A DNA stretch of 10,453 bases from Wolbachia sp. (GCA_022836975.1 JAIXMJ010000025.1:1-10453); one strand, 5' to 3'; counted from the first letter of the stretch, positions 1 to 8,200 are shown. Notes: a model not told the origin generated them from the letters alone. Numbers and translations are program-made.

Positions 1-97
1 CAAAAAAAATGAATTTACAATTGGAAATTATGCATGGTTGTTTTGTAATTTGCATTTTTTGCATGAAACTTCCACAACTATTTTATAAACTATCCAA

Positions 98-352
98 TTA
101 ACGTCTTATACGTTTAGAATACTTATTATCTTTTCCGTAGTGTTGATCATATATTGGTAGTACTTTTTGAAACAGTTGCTTAGCTTCTTGCTTTACACCT
201 AAAGTGACTTTACAAATTCCAAGATGATCACTTGTTATAGCCACTTGAAAATGATCAGGACCATAATGTTGTTCTTTAATTTTTAATGCCTTTTCTAATA
301 ATGTTTTCTTCGTTTGATGATCGCCTAAATTACCATAGGCTACTGCTAAATC
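98..352 (-). pseudogene. Out-of-frame C-terminal end of the TPR gene
   Basis: This stretch continues the TPR gene in a different frame. Reading down from about 349 gives LAVAYGNLGDHQTKKTLLEKALKIKEQ..YGPDHFQV, a complete further unit, then a diverged half unit (KQLFQKVLPIYDQHYGKDN) and a basic tail KYSKRIRR ending at TAA 98-100. That looks like the genuine C-terminus. The segment has no start codon or ribosome site of its own and meets a stop (353-355) just upstream in its frame, so it is a cut-off piece rather than a separate gene. A sequencing or assembly error is the main alternative. Confidence 0.7.
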
Positions 353-1313
353 TTAAGTGTTCTTCCACTTGAAAATGATCAGGACCATAATGGTGTTCAT
401 TAATTTTTAATGCTTTTTCTAATAATGTTTTCTTCGTTTGAGGATTGCCTAAATTGCCATAGGCTACTGCTAAATTTTCAAGTGTTTTAGCCACTTCGAA
501 ATGATCAGGACCATAATGGTGTTCATTAATTTTTAACGCTTTTTCTAATAATGTTTTTTTCGTTTGATTATCACCTAAATTGCCATAGGTTACTGCTAAA
601 TTATTAAGTGTTTTAGCCACTTCGAAATGATCAGGACCATAACTGGCTTCAAGAATTTTCAATGCCCTTTCAAGCAAATCACGGTGTCTCTCTGGATCAC
701 CCAAAGCCCCATACTCACAGCCAAGATTTTCCATTATCGCAGCCACTTGATAATGATCAGGCCCATAATGGGCTTCCTTTATTTTCAATGCTCTTTCAAG
801 CAGATAAAGGGACTTCTTTGAATCACCCAAATCCCCATATGCATTGGCAAGATTTTCAAGTGCTGTAGCCACTTGATAATGATCAGGCCCATAATGGGCT
901 TCTTGAATTTTCAATGCCCTTTCAAGCAAATCACGTTTCCTCTTTGGATCACCCAAAGCCCCATATGCAGTGCCAATGTACGCTAGTGTTGTGGCCACTT
1001 CATAATGATCAGTGCCATAAAGGGCTTCAAGAATTTTCAATGCTTTTTCAAGCGAATCAAGTGACTTCTTTGGATCACCCAAAGCCCCATACGCAGTACC
1101 AAGGCTTTCTAGTATTTTAGCCACTTCGGAATGATCAGGACCATAACTGGCTTCAAGAATTTTCAATGCCCTTTCAAGCAAATTAAGTGACCTCTTTGGA
1201 TCACCCAAAGCCGTGTATGCATTGCCAAGGTTGCTTAGTGCTATAGCGACTTCACAGTGATCAGGACCGTAATGGGCTTCCTTAATTTTCAATTCTTCTT
1301 CAAGCAAATAGCA
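182..1313 (-). repeat. Tandem 126-bp TPR-coding repeat, nine units
   Basis: Nine consecutive 126-bp (42-codon) units run from 1313 down to 182. The span is 1132 bp, exactly 9 x 126 minus 2, which matches the 2-base deletion in unit 8. A tenth, diverged half unit follows (181-98). Two sub-families are visible. Units 1-5 have PK(R/K)S..LLERALKI.EA.YGPDH. Units 6-9 shift to Q-T-K-K-T-L-L-E-K-A-L-K-I-(N/K)-E-(H/Q)-H-Y-G-P-D-H, with unit 6 as the hinge. Neighbouring units are very alike at the DNA level, the pattern expected of recent expansion by slippage or unequal recombination. Confidence 0.9.
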
Positions 1314-1448
1314 TTTCTTCTTTTTCTCTAGTTTCTCCCATCCAGGTCTAATTTTCTCTACCACTTCTTGGAACTCTTCTGCACTCATTCCAGTTAATTG
1401 CCTTAAAGTGTGCGGTCTTTTTACTAAGTCTGTGTAATTCATTGTCAT
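330..1448 (-). CDS. TPR-repeat protein with a transposase-derived N-terminus (frameshifted before its natural end)
   Basis: The 372-residue product has two unlike parts. Residues 1-45 (YTDLVKRPHTLRQLTG, then EEFQEVVEKIRPGWEKLEKKKK) resemble the N-terminal helix-turn-helix segment of IS5-type DDE transposases, not a TPR protein. From residue 46 on there are 42-residue TPR units of the kinesin-light-chain type, each carrying LLE(R/K)ALKI.E..YGPDH..VA..L.NL...YG.LGD. Such TPRs form a superhelix that binds peptides or proteins; in intracellular bacteria they are often suspected effectors or interaction scaffolds, but no partner is visible here. No signal peptide or membrane segment is seen. The frame ends at TAA 330-332 after 13 non-TPR residues (EEHLRFSSSLW region), caused by a 2-base deletion. 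The array continues in another frame to 98, so the original protein was about 450 residues. ATG 1448 is used; ATG 1442 is an alternative. Whether the shortened protein is made is unknown. Confidence 0.75.
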   Translation of the reverse strand: MTMNYTDLVKRPHTLRQLTGMSAEEFQEVVEKIRPGWEKLEKKKKCYLLEEELKIKEAHYGPDHCEVAIALSNLGNAYTALGDPKRSLNLLERALKILEASYGPDHSEVAKILESLGTAYGALGDPKKSLDSLEKALKILEALYGTDHYEVATTLAYIGTAYGALGDPKRKRDLLERALKIQEAHYGPDHYQVATALENLANAYGDLGDSKKSLYLLERALKIKEAHYGPDHYQVAAIMENLGCEYGALGDPERHRDLLERALKILEASYGPDHFEVAKTLNNLAVTYGNLGDNQTKKTLLEKALKINEHHYGPDHFEVAKTLENLAVAYGNLGNPQTKKTLLEKALKINEHHYGPDHFQVEEHLRFSSSLW

Positions 1449-1526
1449 ATTTTTATTTTAAAAATAATATTCTACTCCCTTATTTATTTCTTTTCACTTA
1501 TTTTTTTGTAGCTTTGCAGAGGGTCT
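1314..1526 (-). mobile_element. IS5-type insertion sequence left end (terminal repeat, leader, first 45 transposase codons)
   Basis: Positions 1411-1526 are nearly identical (about seven mismatches in 116 bases by eye) to 5070-5185. There the same block is the end of an element with inverted termini. The outer end on this strand reads AGACCCTCTGCAAAGCTAC, the terminal inverted repeat. It is followed by an AT-rich leader and a transposase-like start: MNYTDLVKRPH here, MNYKEVVKRPH in the other copy. The element body is replaced by TPR repeats after residue 45, and no matching right end was found in 1-97. The TPR gene thus uses an IS-derived leader, start codon and N-terminus. Confidence 0.65.
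1448..1466 (-). promoter_or_regulatory. Conserved AT-rich hairpin at the start codon of the TPR gene
   Basis: On the plus strand TATTTTTA (1448-1455), TTT, TAAAAATA (1459-1466) form a perfect 8-bp stem with a 3-base loop that touches the A of the ATG. The same hairpin is kept at the second copy (5107-5125). On the coding strand a Shine-Dalgarno-like AGGGAG (1475-1480) lies 26 bases from the ATG, too far normally, but only about 8 bases from the hairpin base. Folding could bring the two together or hide the start. The structure is seen; the role is speculation. Confidence 0.3.
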
Positions 1527-1571
1527 CTTGATTTTCTTTCTTCCATTTGTTACACGTCACTGCTTGATATA

Positions 1572-2075
1572 TTAATTACGATATAATATTAATTTATTAT
1601 CTTTTATCATAAAGTCAAAGTACTTTAGAAAGCTCATACCTAGTAAAGAACGCGACATAGAATACGTGTTAACACTTGCTTGAACATTATTAATCAAGAA
1701 ATTGCCTATTTTTATTTCTGGAATCTTGACTGTTTTAGTTTCTATCAGGCCTCTTGCAGTTTCATATACTTTAAAATTACTAGCATTCTGTACATCAATT
1801 CCAGCATACACTGCATCCTTATACGATAGAACTACATCAGTTGCACCAGTATCAAGTAGAAATATTATATCGCGATTATTAACCTGCGCTTGTATGTAAA
1901 AGTGTCCGTCATGTGCTCTATTAAATTCCACACTACCATTACCTTGAATTCTTCCTTTATCTGCAACTAAACCATACCTTCCAATTGCTGTTATATTAAC
2001 AGGAATAGTACTCAATGAATCGTAAAGGATTGCAGTGACAATAATGATAAATAACCAAATGACTAAGCCCCTCAC
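1572..2075 (-). CDS. Membrane-anchored retropepsin-like aspartic protease (clan AA)
   Basis: This 167-residue protein starts with a hydrophobic segment (about residues 3-18, LVIWLFIIIVTAILY), probably a single N-terminal membrane anchor that leaves the rest outside the cytoplasm. The catalytic motif is L-L-D-T-G-A-T-D at residues 73-80, with Asp75 as the active residue. Near the C-terminus LLGMSFL (144-150) matches the conserved block of the alphaproteobacterial single-domain retropepsin-like family (TIGR02281-like). These are active as dimers. A member studied in Rickettsia (APRc) is a retropepsin-type protease; I infer family membership only, and the substrate is unknown. The start is GTG (2073-2075) with GAGG eight bases upstream on the coding strand. 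The insertion-derived TPR gene lies just downstream on the same strand. A broken duplicate of this gene's 5' end sits upstream. Confidence 0.85.
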   Translation of the reverse strand: MRGLVIWLFIIIVTAILYDSLSTIPVNITAIGRYGLVADKGRIQGNGSVEFNRAHDGHFYIQAQVNNRDIIFLLDTGATDVVLSYKDAVYAGIDVQNASNFKVYETARGLIETKTVKIPEIKIGNFLINNVQASVNTYSMSRSLLGMSFLKYFDFMIKDNKLILYRN

Positions 2076-2127
2076 TTACTTTGCCTCACAGTTTCTTATA
2101 TGCAAAACCATATCTCACATAACCATA

Positions 2128-2229
2128 TCAATGAAACCTGGTCAATCTTGCACGACCTGAAGCAATATTCAATGAATCACAAATCATTGCAGCGGTGATA
2201 AATAACCAAATGATTAAGTCTTTTTTCAT
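2128..2229 (-). pseudogene. Decayed duplicate of the 5' end of the aspartic protease gene
   Basis: An ATG at 2227-2229 opens a 33-codon frame that begins MKKDLIIWLFITAAMICDSL. This parallels the neighbouring protease start (RGLVIWLFII...LYDSL). DNA similarity runs from the start through the Asp-Ser-Leu codons (2010-2075 against 2166-2229), with a 6-base indel. Weak similarity continues past the stop to about 2095: a later frame reads GYVRYGF where the protease has AIGRYGL. The copy has no catalytic part, so it looks like the stub of a tandem duplication. A tiny expressed hydrophobic peptide cannot be excluded. Confidence 0.6.
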
Positions 2230-2302
2230 TTTCTTTAAGGTTCTTGTAAAAGTTGTTTAATCGCAATATTTAATATACACTTAAAATGAAAGGTATTCAC
2301 AT

Positions 2303-3973
2303 ATGTCAGAAGAAAAAAATTTAATTTTAGCAATTATATTTTCCACGTTAATAATATTTTTTTGGCAGGTCATTTCTGATAGCTTTCTGAGCAAGAATAC
2401 TAATATTCCACAAAAACCTTTAGAAAGTTTTAATGCAGACTACTCTTTGGATCGTTCTCAAGTTATTGACTCTACTAATGAGCATAGAGTTAGTATTATG
2501 AATGATATGCTGAAAGGATCAATTTCTTTAAAGGGCCCTAGATTTGATGATCTAACTTTATCTACCTATCGTGTTACACAAGATCCCCTATCGTCGCAAG
2601 TTGCATTGTTATCACCAGCAGGGTCAAAGGATGTGTATTTTGCAGAATTTGGCTGGATTAATCCAGAAAATAAAGTGCGGACTCCAAATTCTCAAACAAT
2701 ATGGCAAGTGGATAAGGCCGATAACGGAGAAATAAATTTATCATGGGATAATAAAGAAGGTCTTATATTCAAGACAAAAATTAAACTAGTTCATGGCTAT
2801 TTGTTTAAAATAGAACAAAGTGTAAAAAATGACACAAAAGATAATATAGAGCTAACGCCCTATGGTAAAATTTATCGTAAACGCGATAACATTAACGAGT
2901 CAAGTTGGTTATCTCATGAAGGCGTATTAGGGGTTTTTAACAATAAATTAGAAGAATGGACATACAAGGACCTTGCTAAAAAAAATTTGGTGCAGGTTAA
3001 CACAACTACAAAAAGTTGGTTTGGTTTTGCTGATAAATATTGGCTCACAGCTATTATACCTGAGGTGCCAGATAATATAGATATAGAAATAAAGTACAAA
3101 AATATCAATAATAGTAATAGGTTTCAAGTGAGCTTCACTAGATCAAATCTACTTATATTTCCAGGTAGTAGTACTACAAGTGCAAATTATTTTTTTGCAG
3201 GGGCAAAAAAGCTAGATCTGCTAGATTTCTATAAGAATTCTTTCAGCATCCCACTATTTGATAAATCCGTAGATTTCGGTATGTTATACTTTATTACTAA
3301 ACCAGTGTTTCTGTTGCTTGAATATTTTAATAATCTATTACAAAACTTTGGCTTAGCAATATTACTTTTAACTCTAGTAATTAAACTTGTAATGCTGCCA
3401 TTATCCAGCAGATCATACATTTCAAAATTGAAACGTAAATATTTGCATCCTGAAATATCACGTATAAAAAAGCTATATAAAAATGACCCACTTAAACAAA
3501 ACAAGGAGATAATGGCGTTATATAAAAAAAATAATGTCAAGACAATTTCAGACCTTTTTTCTAGTATATTTATACATATACCTGTATTTTTTGCATTGTA
3601 TAAAGTACTATTTGTGACAATAGAAATGAGGCATGCACCTTTTTATCTGTGGATAAAAGATCTCTCAGCTCCAGATCCAACAAATATTTTTACTTTATTT
3701 GGTTTGTTTCAATATAATTTTCCTATCTCTGTTGGTATTTTACCAATAATTTATGTTATTGTTATGCTAATGGGGCAAAAATTAAATCAAGAAGACCAAT
3801 TATACAAAGCGGATGAATTAAATATCATGAAGTTCTTTCCGTATATTTCTGTGTTTATTTTTTCTTCATTTCCTGCAGGGTTATTAATATACTGGATATT
3901 TAGTAGTATAATTACTTTGGTTGAACAATTTTTAATAAAGTTAAATACAAATGTTGAGGTCATACGTATTTGA
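2303..3973 (+). CDS. yidC: Membrane protein insertase YidC (Oxa1 family)
   Basis: YidC inserts and folds inner-membrane proteins, alone or with SecYEG. The 556-residue length fits the Gram-negative type. The first membrane segment is at about residues 7-22 ([16 protein letters not shown]). A large periplasmic beta domain follows (about 60-310). The conserved 60KD_IMP core comes next, with membrane segments near 327-365, 418-440, 473-490 and 510-545. Recognisable core pieces are [17 protein letters not shown] (with the groove arginine, probably Arg370), EIMALYKK (402-409), [10 protein letters not shown] (427-436) and the terminal F-P-A-G-L-L-I-Y-W block (523-531). The segment before the third core helix ([11 protein letters not shown]) lacks the usual N-P-x-x-G-C/L-P-like sequence. 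The ATG at 2303 follows GAAAGG (2288-2293). A weak TTGTAA (2244-2249) lies upstream but no convincing promoter was found. nusB follows after 18 bases, suggesting one transcript. Confidence 0.95.
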   Translation: MSEEKNLILAIIFSTLIIFFWQVISDSFLSKNTNIPQKPLESFNADYSLDRSQVIDSTNEHRVSIMNDMLKGSISLKGPRFDDLTLSTYRVTQDPLSSQVALLSPAGSKDVYFAEFGWINPENKVRTPNSQTIWQVDKADNGEINLSWDNKEGLIFKTKIKLVHGYLFKIEQSVKNDTKDNIELTPYGKIYRKRDNINESSWLSHEGVLGVFNNKLEEWTYKDLAKKNLVQVNTTTKSWFGFADKYWLTAIIPEVPDNIDIEIKYKNINNSNRFQVSFTRSNLLIFPGSSTTSANYFFAGAKKLDLLDFYKNSFSIPLFDKSVDFGMLYFITKPVFLLLEYFNNLLQNFGLAILLLTLVIKLVMLPLSSRSYISKLKRKYLHPEISRIKKLYKNDPLKQNKEIMALYKKNNVKTISDLFSSIFIHIPVFFALYKVLFVTIEMRHAPFYLWIKDLSAPDPTNIFTLFGLFQYNFPISVGILPIIYVIVMLMGQKLNQEDQLYKADELNIMKFFPYISVFIFSSFPAGLLIYWIFSSIITLVEQFLIKLNTNVEVIRI

Positions 3974-3991
3974 TCCTTACACTATAAGAAT

Positions 3992-4447
3992 ATGGATGAA
4001 AAACCCTTAAACCGGCAAAAATACTGTACAAAAAGGAGTATGGCAAGGTTTCTTGCCGTACAAGTTGCTTATTCAAGTATCTTCATAAATTATTTTTCTG
4101 CAGGATATGCTGAATTAAACAACTATATTAACTTTTTATCTGATCTATTTAATAATACAGAGTTTGATTCTCAGCTTTTAGATGAATTATCAAACAAAGT
4201 TCTTAATGATAGTAAAATGAAAGAATGTGATTCAATAATAGAAACAAAATTACATCCTAGTTGGTCTCTTGCAAGGCTCAATCTTATCACTTTATCCGTT
4301 TTACGTGTCGCAATATGTGAGCTCATTAATTTTGATACACCTACCACAGTTGTTATTAATGAATATACTAATATTGCTTCTGATTTGCTTAACAAATCAA
4401 GTGAAATTGGTTTTATTAATAGATTATTGGACATGATAAAAAAGTAG
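3992..4447 (+). CDS. nusB: Transcription antitermination factor NusB
   Basis: NusB is a small all-helical RNA-binding protein that, with NusE (S10), binds boxA RNA and helps RNA polymerase read through rRNA operons. The product has 151 residues, typical for the family. Family signatures are R-x-x-A-x-x-L-A-V-Q near the start ([13 protein letters not shown], about 16-28), W-x-x-x-R-L-x-x-x-x-x-S-V-L-R-V-A in the middle ([17 protein letters not shown]), and the closing [13 protein letters not shown] block followed by a FINRLLD end. The ATG at 3992 is preferred. ATG 4040 has a good AAGGAG but only 1-2 bases away, and would remove part of the first helix. The gene is 18 bases after yidC on the same strand and is probably cotranscribed with it. 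Confidence 0.93.
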   Translation: MDEKPLNRQKYCTKRSMARFLAVQVAYSSIFINYFSAGYAELNNYINFLSDLFNNTEFDSQLLDELSNKVLNDSKMKECDSIIETKLHPSWSLARLNLITLSVLRVAICELINFDTPTTVVINEYTNIASDLLNKSSEIGFINRLLDMIKK

Positions 4448-4452
4448 TGAAA

Positions 4453-4487
4453 CTTATTATAATTACTAAAAATCATGTTATAATAAG
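4453..4487 (+). terminator. Possible terminator hairpin after nusB
   Basis: CTTATTATAA (4453-4462) and TTATAATAAG (4478-4487) are a perfect 10-bp inverted repeat with a 15-base loop, starting six bases after the nusB stop. The stem is AT-rich and the following CCTTTCTTAAT is only a weak U tract. It may therefore be a poor terminator or a transcript-end stabiliser for yidC-nusB. Confidence 0.4.
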
Positions 4488-4578
4488 CCTTTCTTAATAT
4501 GGTAAAACACCTATATGTTATAGCTAACTAAAAAAGATTTCCTCTCTTTAAATTAAGTAGTCAATTGAACAAATAAAG

Positions 4579-4681
4579 ATGCTAAAGCCAAACAGTAATG
4601 GGAATAGCATTGAAAGTATTTGACGAAGGAAAAATGAGAATCAAAAAGATCTGTGAATTGTTTGAAATTGATAGAAACTGG
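4579..4681 (+). pseudogene. IS630-like transposase N-terminal fragment
   Basis: ATG at 4598 opens MGIALKVFDEGKMRIKKICELFEIDRN, which looks like the N-terminal helix-turn-helix of IS630-type transposases (recognition helix pattern K-K-I-C-E-L-F-E-I-D-R-N). Just upstream an ATG at 4579 in another frame reads MLKPNS, a plausible true start, so a frameshift probably separates them. The similarity stops abruptly after Trp 4679-4681, where the end of another element begins. The open frame runs on to 4807, but that part is the complement of a different transposase, so no real 69-residue protein exists here. Confidence 0.5.
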
Positions 4682-4695
4682 TGTGGGGTGTGTCG

Positions 4696-4896
4696 TCATG
4701 AGATTTTTGCCCACATTAACAAAGCTTTAAGTGAAAGGGCAGCCATATACGATCGTGCATTTTTAGCATATCTGGTGGCTATTCCTCGCCATTCTTTAAA
4801 TTTTTAAAATATATTTTCTATAATATGCCTGAGTTTATATAGATCCTTGTCTATTTTTCTTGGAATTTTCCTGTTCCTCTTTGGTGGAATTACATG
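4696..4896 (-). pseudogene. IS5-family transposase C-terminal fragment
   Basis: Read on the minus strand from 4896, the sequence gives VIPPKRNRKIPRKIDKDLYK, then LRHIIENIF, one stop codon (4801-4803), then KFKEWRGIATRYAKNARSYM and ALLMWAKIS before the final TGA (4696-4698). This is the familiar tail of IS5-family (IS427-like) transposases: R-N-R-K-x-P-R-x-x-D, L-R-H-x-x-E-N-x-F, W-R-G-I-A-T-R-Y. The element end lies just outside: GGGTGTGTCGTCATGAGAT from 4686, matching GGGTATATCGTCATAAGAT at 9902. The N-terminal two thirds are missing; the fragment stops exactly where the next element's terminal repeat begins (4897). Confidence 0.75.
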
Positions 4897-5185
4897 AGAC
4901 CTTCTGCAAAGCTACAAAAAAATAGGGATTGCTAATTTCAGTAGATAGGTATATAATGTATTTTTAAAATAGATCCGCTGCGAAGCACTGCGAAGTATTG
5001 TGAGTGTGGAGTAGTCTAAAAATAGAATTAGCTAAAAACCATGTTTTAGATTCACGAGACCAGCTATTATGCGGTCTTTTTACTACTTCTTTGTAATTCA
5101 TTGCCATATTTTTATTTTAAAAATAATATTCTACTCCCTCATTTATTTCTTTTCATTTATTTTGTTGTAGCTTTGCAGAGGGTCT
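4897..5185 (-). mobile_element. 289-bp internally deleted IS5-type element (MITE-like)
   Basis: The ends are inverted copies of each other: AGACCTTCTGCAAAGCTAC (4897-4915) and, in complement, AGACCCTCTGCAAAGCTAC (5167-5185). Similarity continues into the adjacent A-rich tract, to roughly 29 bp. Inside, on the minus strand, ATG 5105-5107 starts MAMNYKEVVKRPH, the same transposase start used by the TPR gene, but similarity ends after about 13 codons. The rest shows no transposase. A short direct repeat, CTGCGAAGCA/CTGCGAAGTA, lies near 4978-4997. No clear target duplication was found. It lacks any transposase of its own, so it could move only with help from a relative. Confidence 0.6.
5070..5185 (-). 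repeat. Dispersed 116-bp repeat, second copy (first at 1411-1526)
   Basis: This block matches 1411-1526 without gaps and with about seven mismatches. It covers the first transposase codons, the hairpin at the start codon, the AGGGAG-containing leader and the terminal repeat. Conservation over both coding and non-coding parts shows that the two copies come from the same mobile element and are fairly recent. The rest of the gap 4448-5263 outside the listed remnants (4488-4578, 5186-5263) shows nothing I can identify. Confidence 0.85.
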
Positions 5186-5263
5186 ATTGTTTCTATTGTT
5201 GTAAAAGGAGTTATAACATTATTTTTATTGCAATTGTGAAGCTTATGAGAAGTAGATGTATTT

Positions 5264-8200
5264 CTATTTTATAGGAAAAAACCTCACAGTTAAACTTTCC
5301 ACAAAAATAATTACACATTCTATCTGCCTACTTGGATAAACCTGTTTTATTAGAGTCTGATAAACCAACATTTGTTTTTCTATTTCATCTGTGGAAGATT
5401 TATTGTAGATTATAGCTATTACTTTATCTTGTGTTACACACACTCTATTTAAGTATATGAAGGTCGGTTTATTATTAAATGTGTCAGTTAATCTGACTTC
5501 TGATTTACATTTCAGATCAAACAAATATCCATAAATTTTATTAAATTCTGATATTTGATTATATATTTCATCCTTATCATCATTATTGATGGCTTCAAGA
5601 TATTTTTTTAACCAGTTTTCTCTTTTTGCTTTTTCAATTTTAGGCATATACTGTAATATAGTATAAATGGTTTGAACACGTGTAGATTCTCCAGAACGTA
5701 CAGATTCTTTAATATGTGTAGATTTTTCAACGTACCTATTTTCTACTGTAGTGTTTATTATATCTAAATAATCTATGGAAGAAGGTGATAGTATACTATG
5801 TTTTTTGTATAAATAAGGGTAATGTGAGTTTATACACAATATTTCTAATTCATCTTCAAACAGTATTTTTCGTTTTTTTTCATATGGACACCCACATGTG
5901 GTGATGATATCATACCAAGAATTTTTCTGCATTGGTTCTTTGCCTAAGATGTATAATTCATCTTCAGCACGTGTAAGTGCTACATATAATAGACGTAAAT
6001 ATTCATTATAGTCCTCTACTTTTTTTTCTTCTGTAATTTGATCGCAATAAATATTGTTGTTTTTTTTACACCAAAATGGTGCTCCTAACTCATCAAAAAT
6101 TATACTTTCACTATTTCGTGGTACTGTATTTGTATCAACCAAAAATACTATAGGGGCTTGTAGGCCTTTTGACTTATGAACTGTAATTACTTTTACAGCA
6201 TTACAGTTTTGACAAATATCATTCTTAATTTCTGGATTATTTTCTTTTATCCATTGTACAAATGTTTGTAAGGAGAGAAACCAAAAACGCAACAATAAAC
6301 CCATAAATTCATCAATGACTTCAAGACATTCAGTACCTAATCGTGAAACAAACTTTTCTTTATTATTGTTAAGTACGTATGTAAACAATACAAGTGGAGG
6401 TTCAATCTGAGATAATTTGATCATATGATTCAATTCATCATAAGTACTTTTAGAGTAATGCTCTAAACTTTTCCATAGAGACAACTCTTTACGGTTATAT
6501 GCGATGTTAAATAGATCTTCCTCGGTAAGGTTGAATAGTGGTGACTTTAAAATACTTGCAAGTGCCAAGTCATTTGATGGCAAGAGCAAAAATTCAGCTA
6601 AAGCTATCAAATCCTGTGATACTATATGATCCATTATCTTAAAATGATCTCTTCCTATAACTGGTACATCTGCTCTTTTCAGCTCACTTATTATGTAATC
6701 CACTAATATATTTCGTTGTCGTACTAAAATCATTATATCTTTTGGCTCTATACAACGGTTTTTAGCTACTAATATACGTCCATCATTTAACCATTTACGG
6801 ATATTATGGGATATTGTGCGTGCAAGTAACCTGTCAGTTGTATATTCTGATTCATATTCATCATATACATTAAATCCTTGTTGTACATTTAATTTTGGTA
6901 GTAGTGGCCAGATTTCGACATATCCTTGCTCATTTTTGCGGTTGGGAATATGTTTTATTTGATGATTACTAAAAGATATTTCTTTACGAAAATGATTAAC
7001 TAGTCTATCTACAAGCGTCAAAATTTCTGGAGCTGAACGGAATGATATTTCAAGTTGATCTGATAGCCAGTTTCTACCTTCAGTTTTTTCATAAAAATAT
7101 TTCTGCATATAAGTAAAGAGTAGTGGGTTTGCACCCTGAAATCTGTAGATGGACTGTTTTACATCGCCAACAACAAATAATGTCCTTTTCTCATCACTAT
7201 TTGCAAAAAACTCATCGCATAAACTGGTTATAATTTTCCATTGACTGAGACTATTATCCTGTGCTTCATCGATAAGTATATGATCTATTTTTTGATCTAG
7301 ACTAAACAAGATCCAATCATGATTACAGGTGAGTTTTGTTGCTAAATCAATGACGTCATTATAATCAATCAATGCATTTTTCAGTTTTTCATTCTTGTAG
7401 AAAGAGGTATATACTTGAAATATATTGAGCAAATTACTGGTTCTCTTAAAGATTTGTTGAGCATCTATATCTCTTATATAAGATATAACCTTATTTTGTA
7501 CACTTTCTACTATTACTGCTGCATCAGGAAATTTTTTTTCAATATCTTTTGTGATGATAGATGATATATTTTTCTTTTTATATGTATCTGATTTGATAAA
7601 TACTTTGAATAGATTGTCTATGCTGCCTGTATTGCACCATTCTTGAAGGGTTTTGCCATAATTTTGATCCCTTTTACTGCCTGTACTTAATATCTCAACT
7701 AACTTTTTAATGTCCTGCAATGGTAAATCAGGAATTCTATCTGAAACATTCAATTTATCTTTAATATATTGTAGGTCATCCATTGGCCTTTTTGTATGTA
7801 AAGTATAAAGTAAGCTAGATAATTCACTTTCATCAAGTTCTGCTGCTACGGTATTGATACTATGCTGTAATGGCATATGATTTAGTGTATAATCAAATGC
7901 AATAGGATGTAATTCTTTACATTCACTCAATGTACAATTTGGTGCAATACCAGCTTCTACAGGAAAACTAGAAACTAATTTATAGCAAAAAGCATGTATA
8001 GTTTGTATAACAAGGTTCAAATCTGTTAATTCAGAAAATAGCTTTCTTGCTTTATCTATCTTCTTTTGACTAAGATTATGTACATTATGGTCTAGTTCTG
8101 AGCATGTTGCCCATCTGATGAGTGTATCAAAGATGCGATCCTCCATTTCATTTGCTGCAGCATTTGTAAATGTTAAGCAGAGAATGTTCTTTCTTCCTTC

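Noticed and set aside
30..75. Repeated GCAT/TGCA words after the TPR gene, possibly a terminator
   Set aside because: No convincing stem with a following T run could be drawn.
627..1120. Several plus-strand open frames of 64-68 codons opposite the TPR gene
   Set aside because: They are mirror frames of the 126-bp repeats, repeat with the same period, and have no ribosome site or known motif.
1702..1899. Plus-strand frame opposite the aspartic protease
   Set aside because: Shadow of a gene with a clear catalytic motif; no independent support.
2914..3540. Minus-strand frames of 64 and 103 codons inside yidC
   Set aside because: They lie within strongly conserved yidC coding sequence and resemble no family I know.
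4171..4476. 101-codon minus-strand frame over nusB
   Set aside because: Antisense shadow of nusB; it begins in the terminator-like hairpin region and has no recognisable protein features.
4598..4807. A 69-residue protein on the plus strand
   Set aside because: Its first 28 residues are a transposase start, but the rest is the reverse complement of another transposase's W-R-G-I-A-T-R-Y tail, so it is a chance fusion of two remnants.
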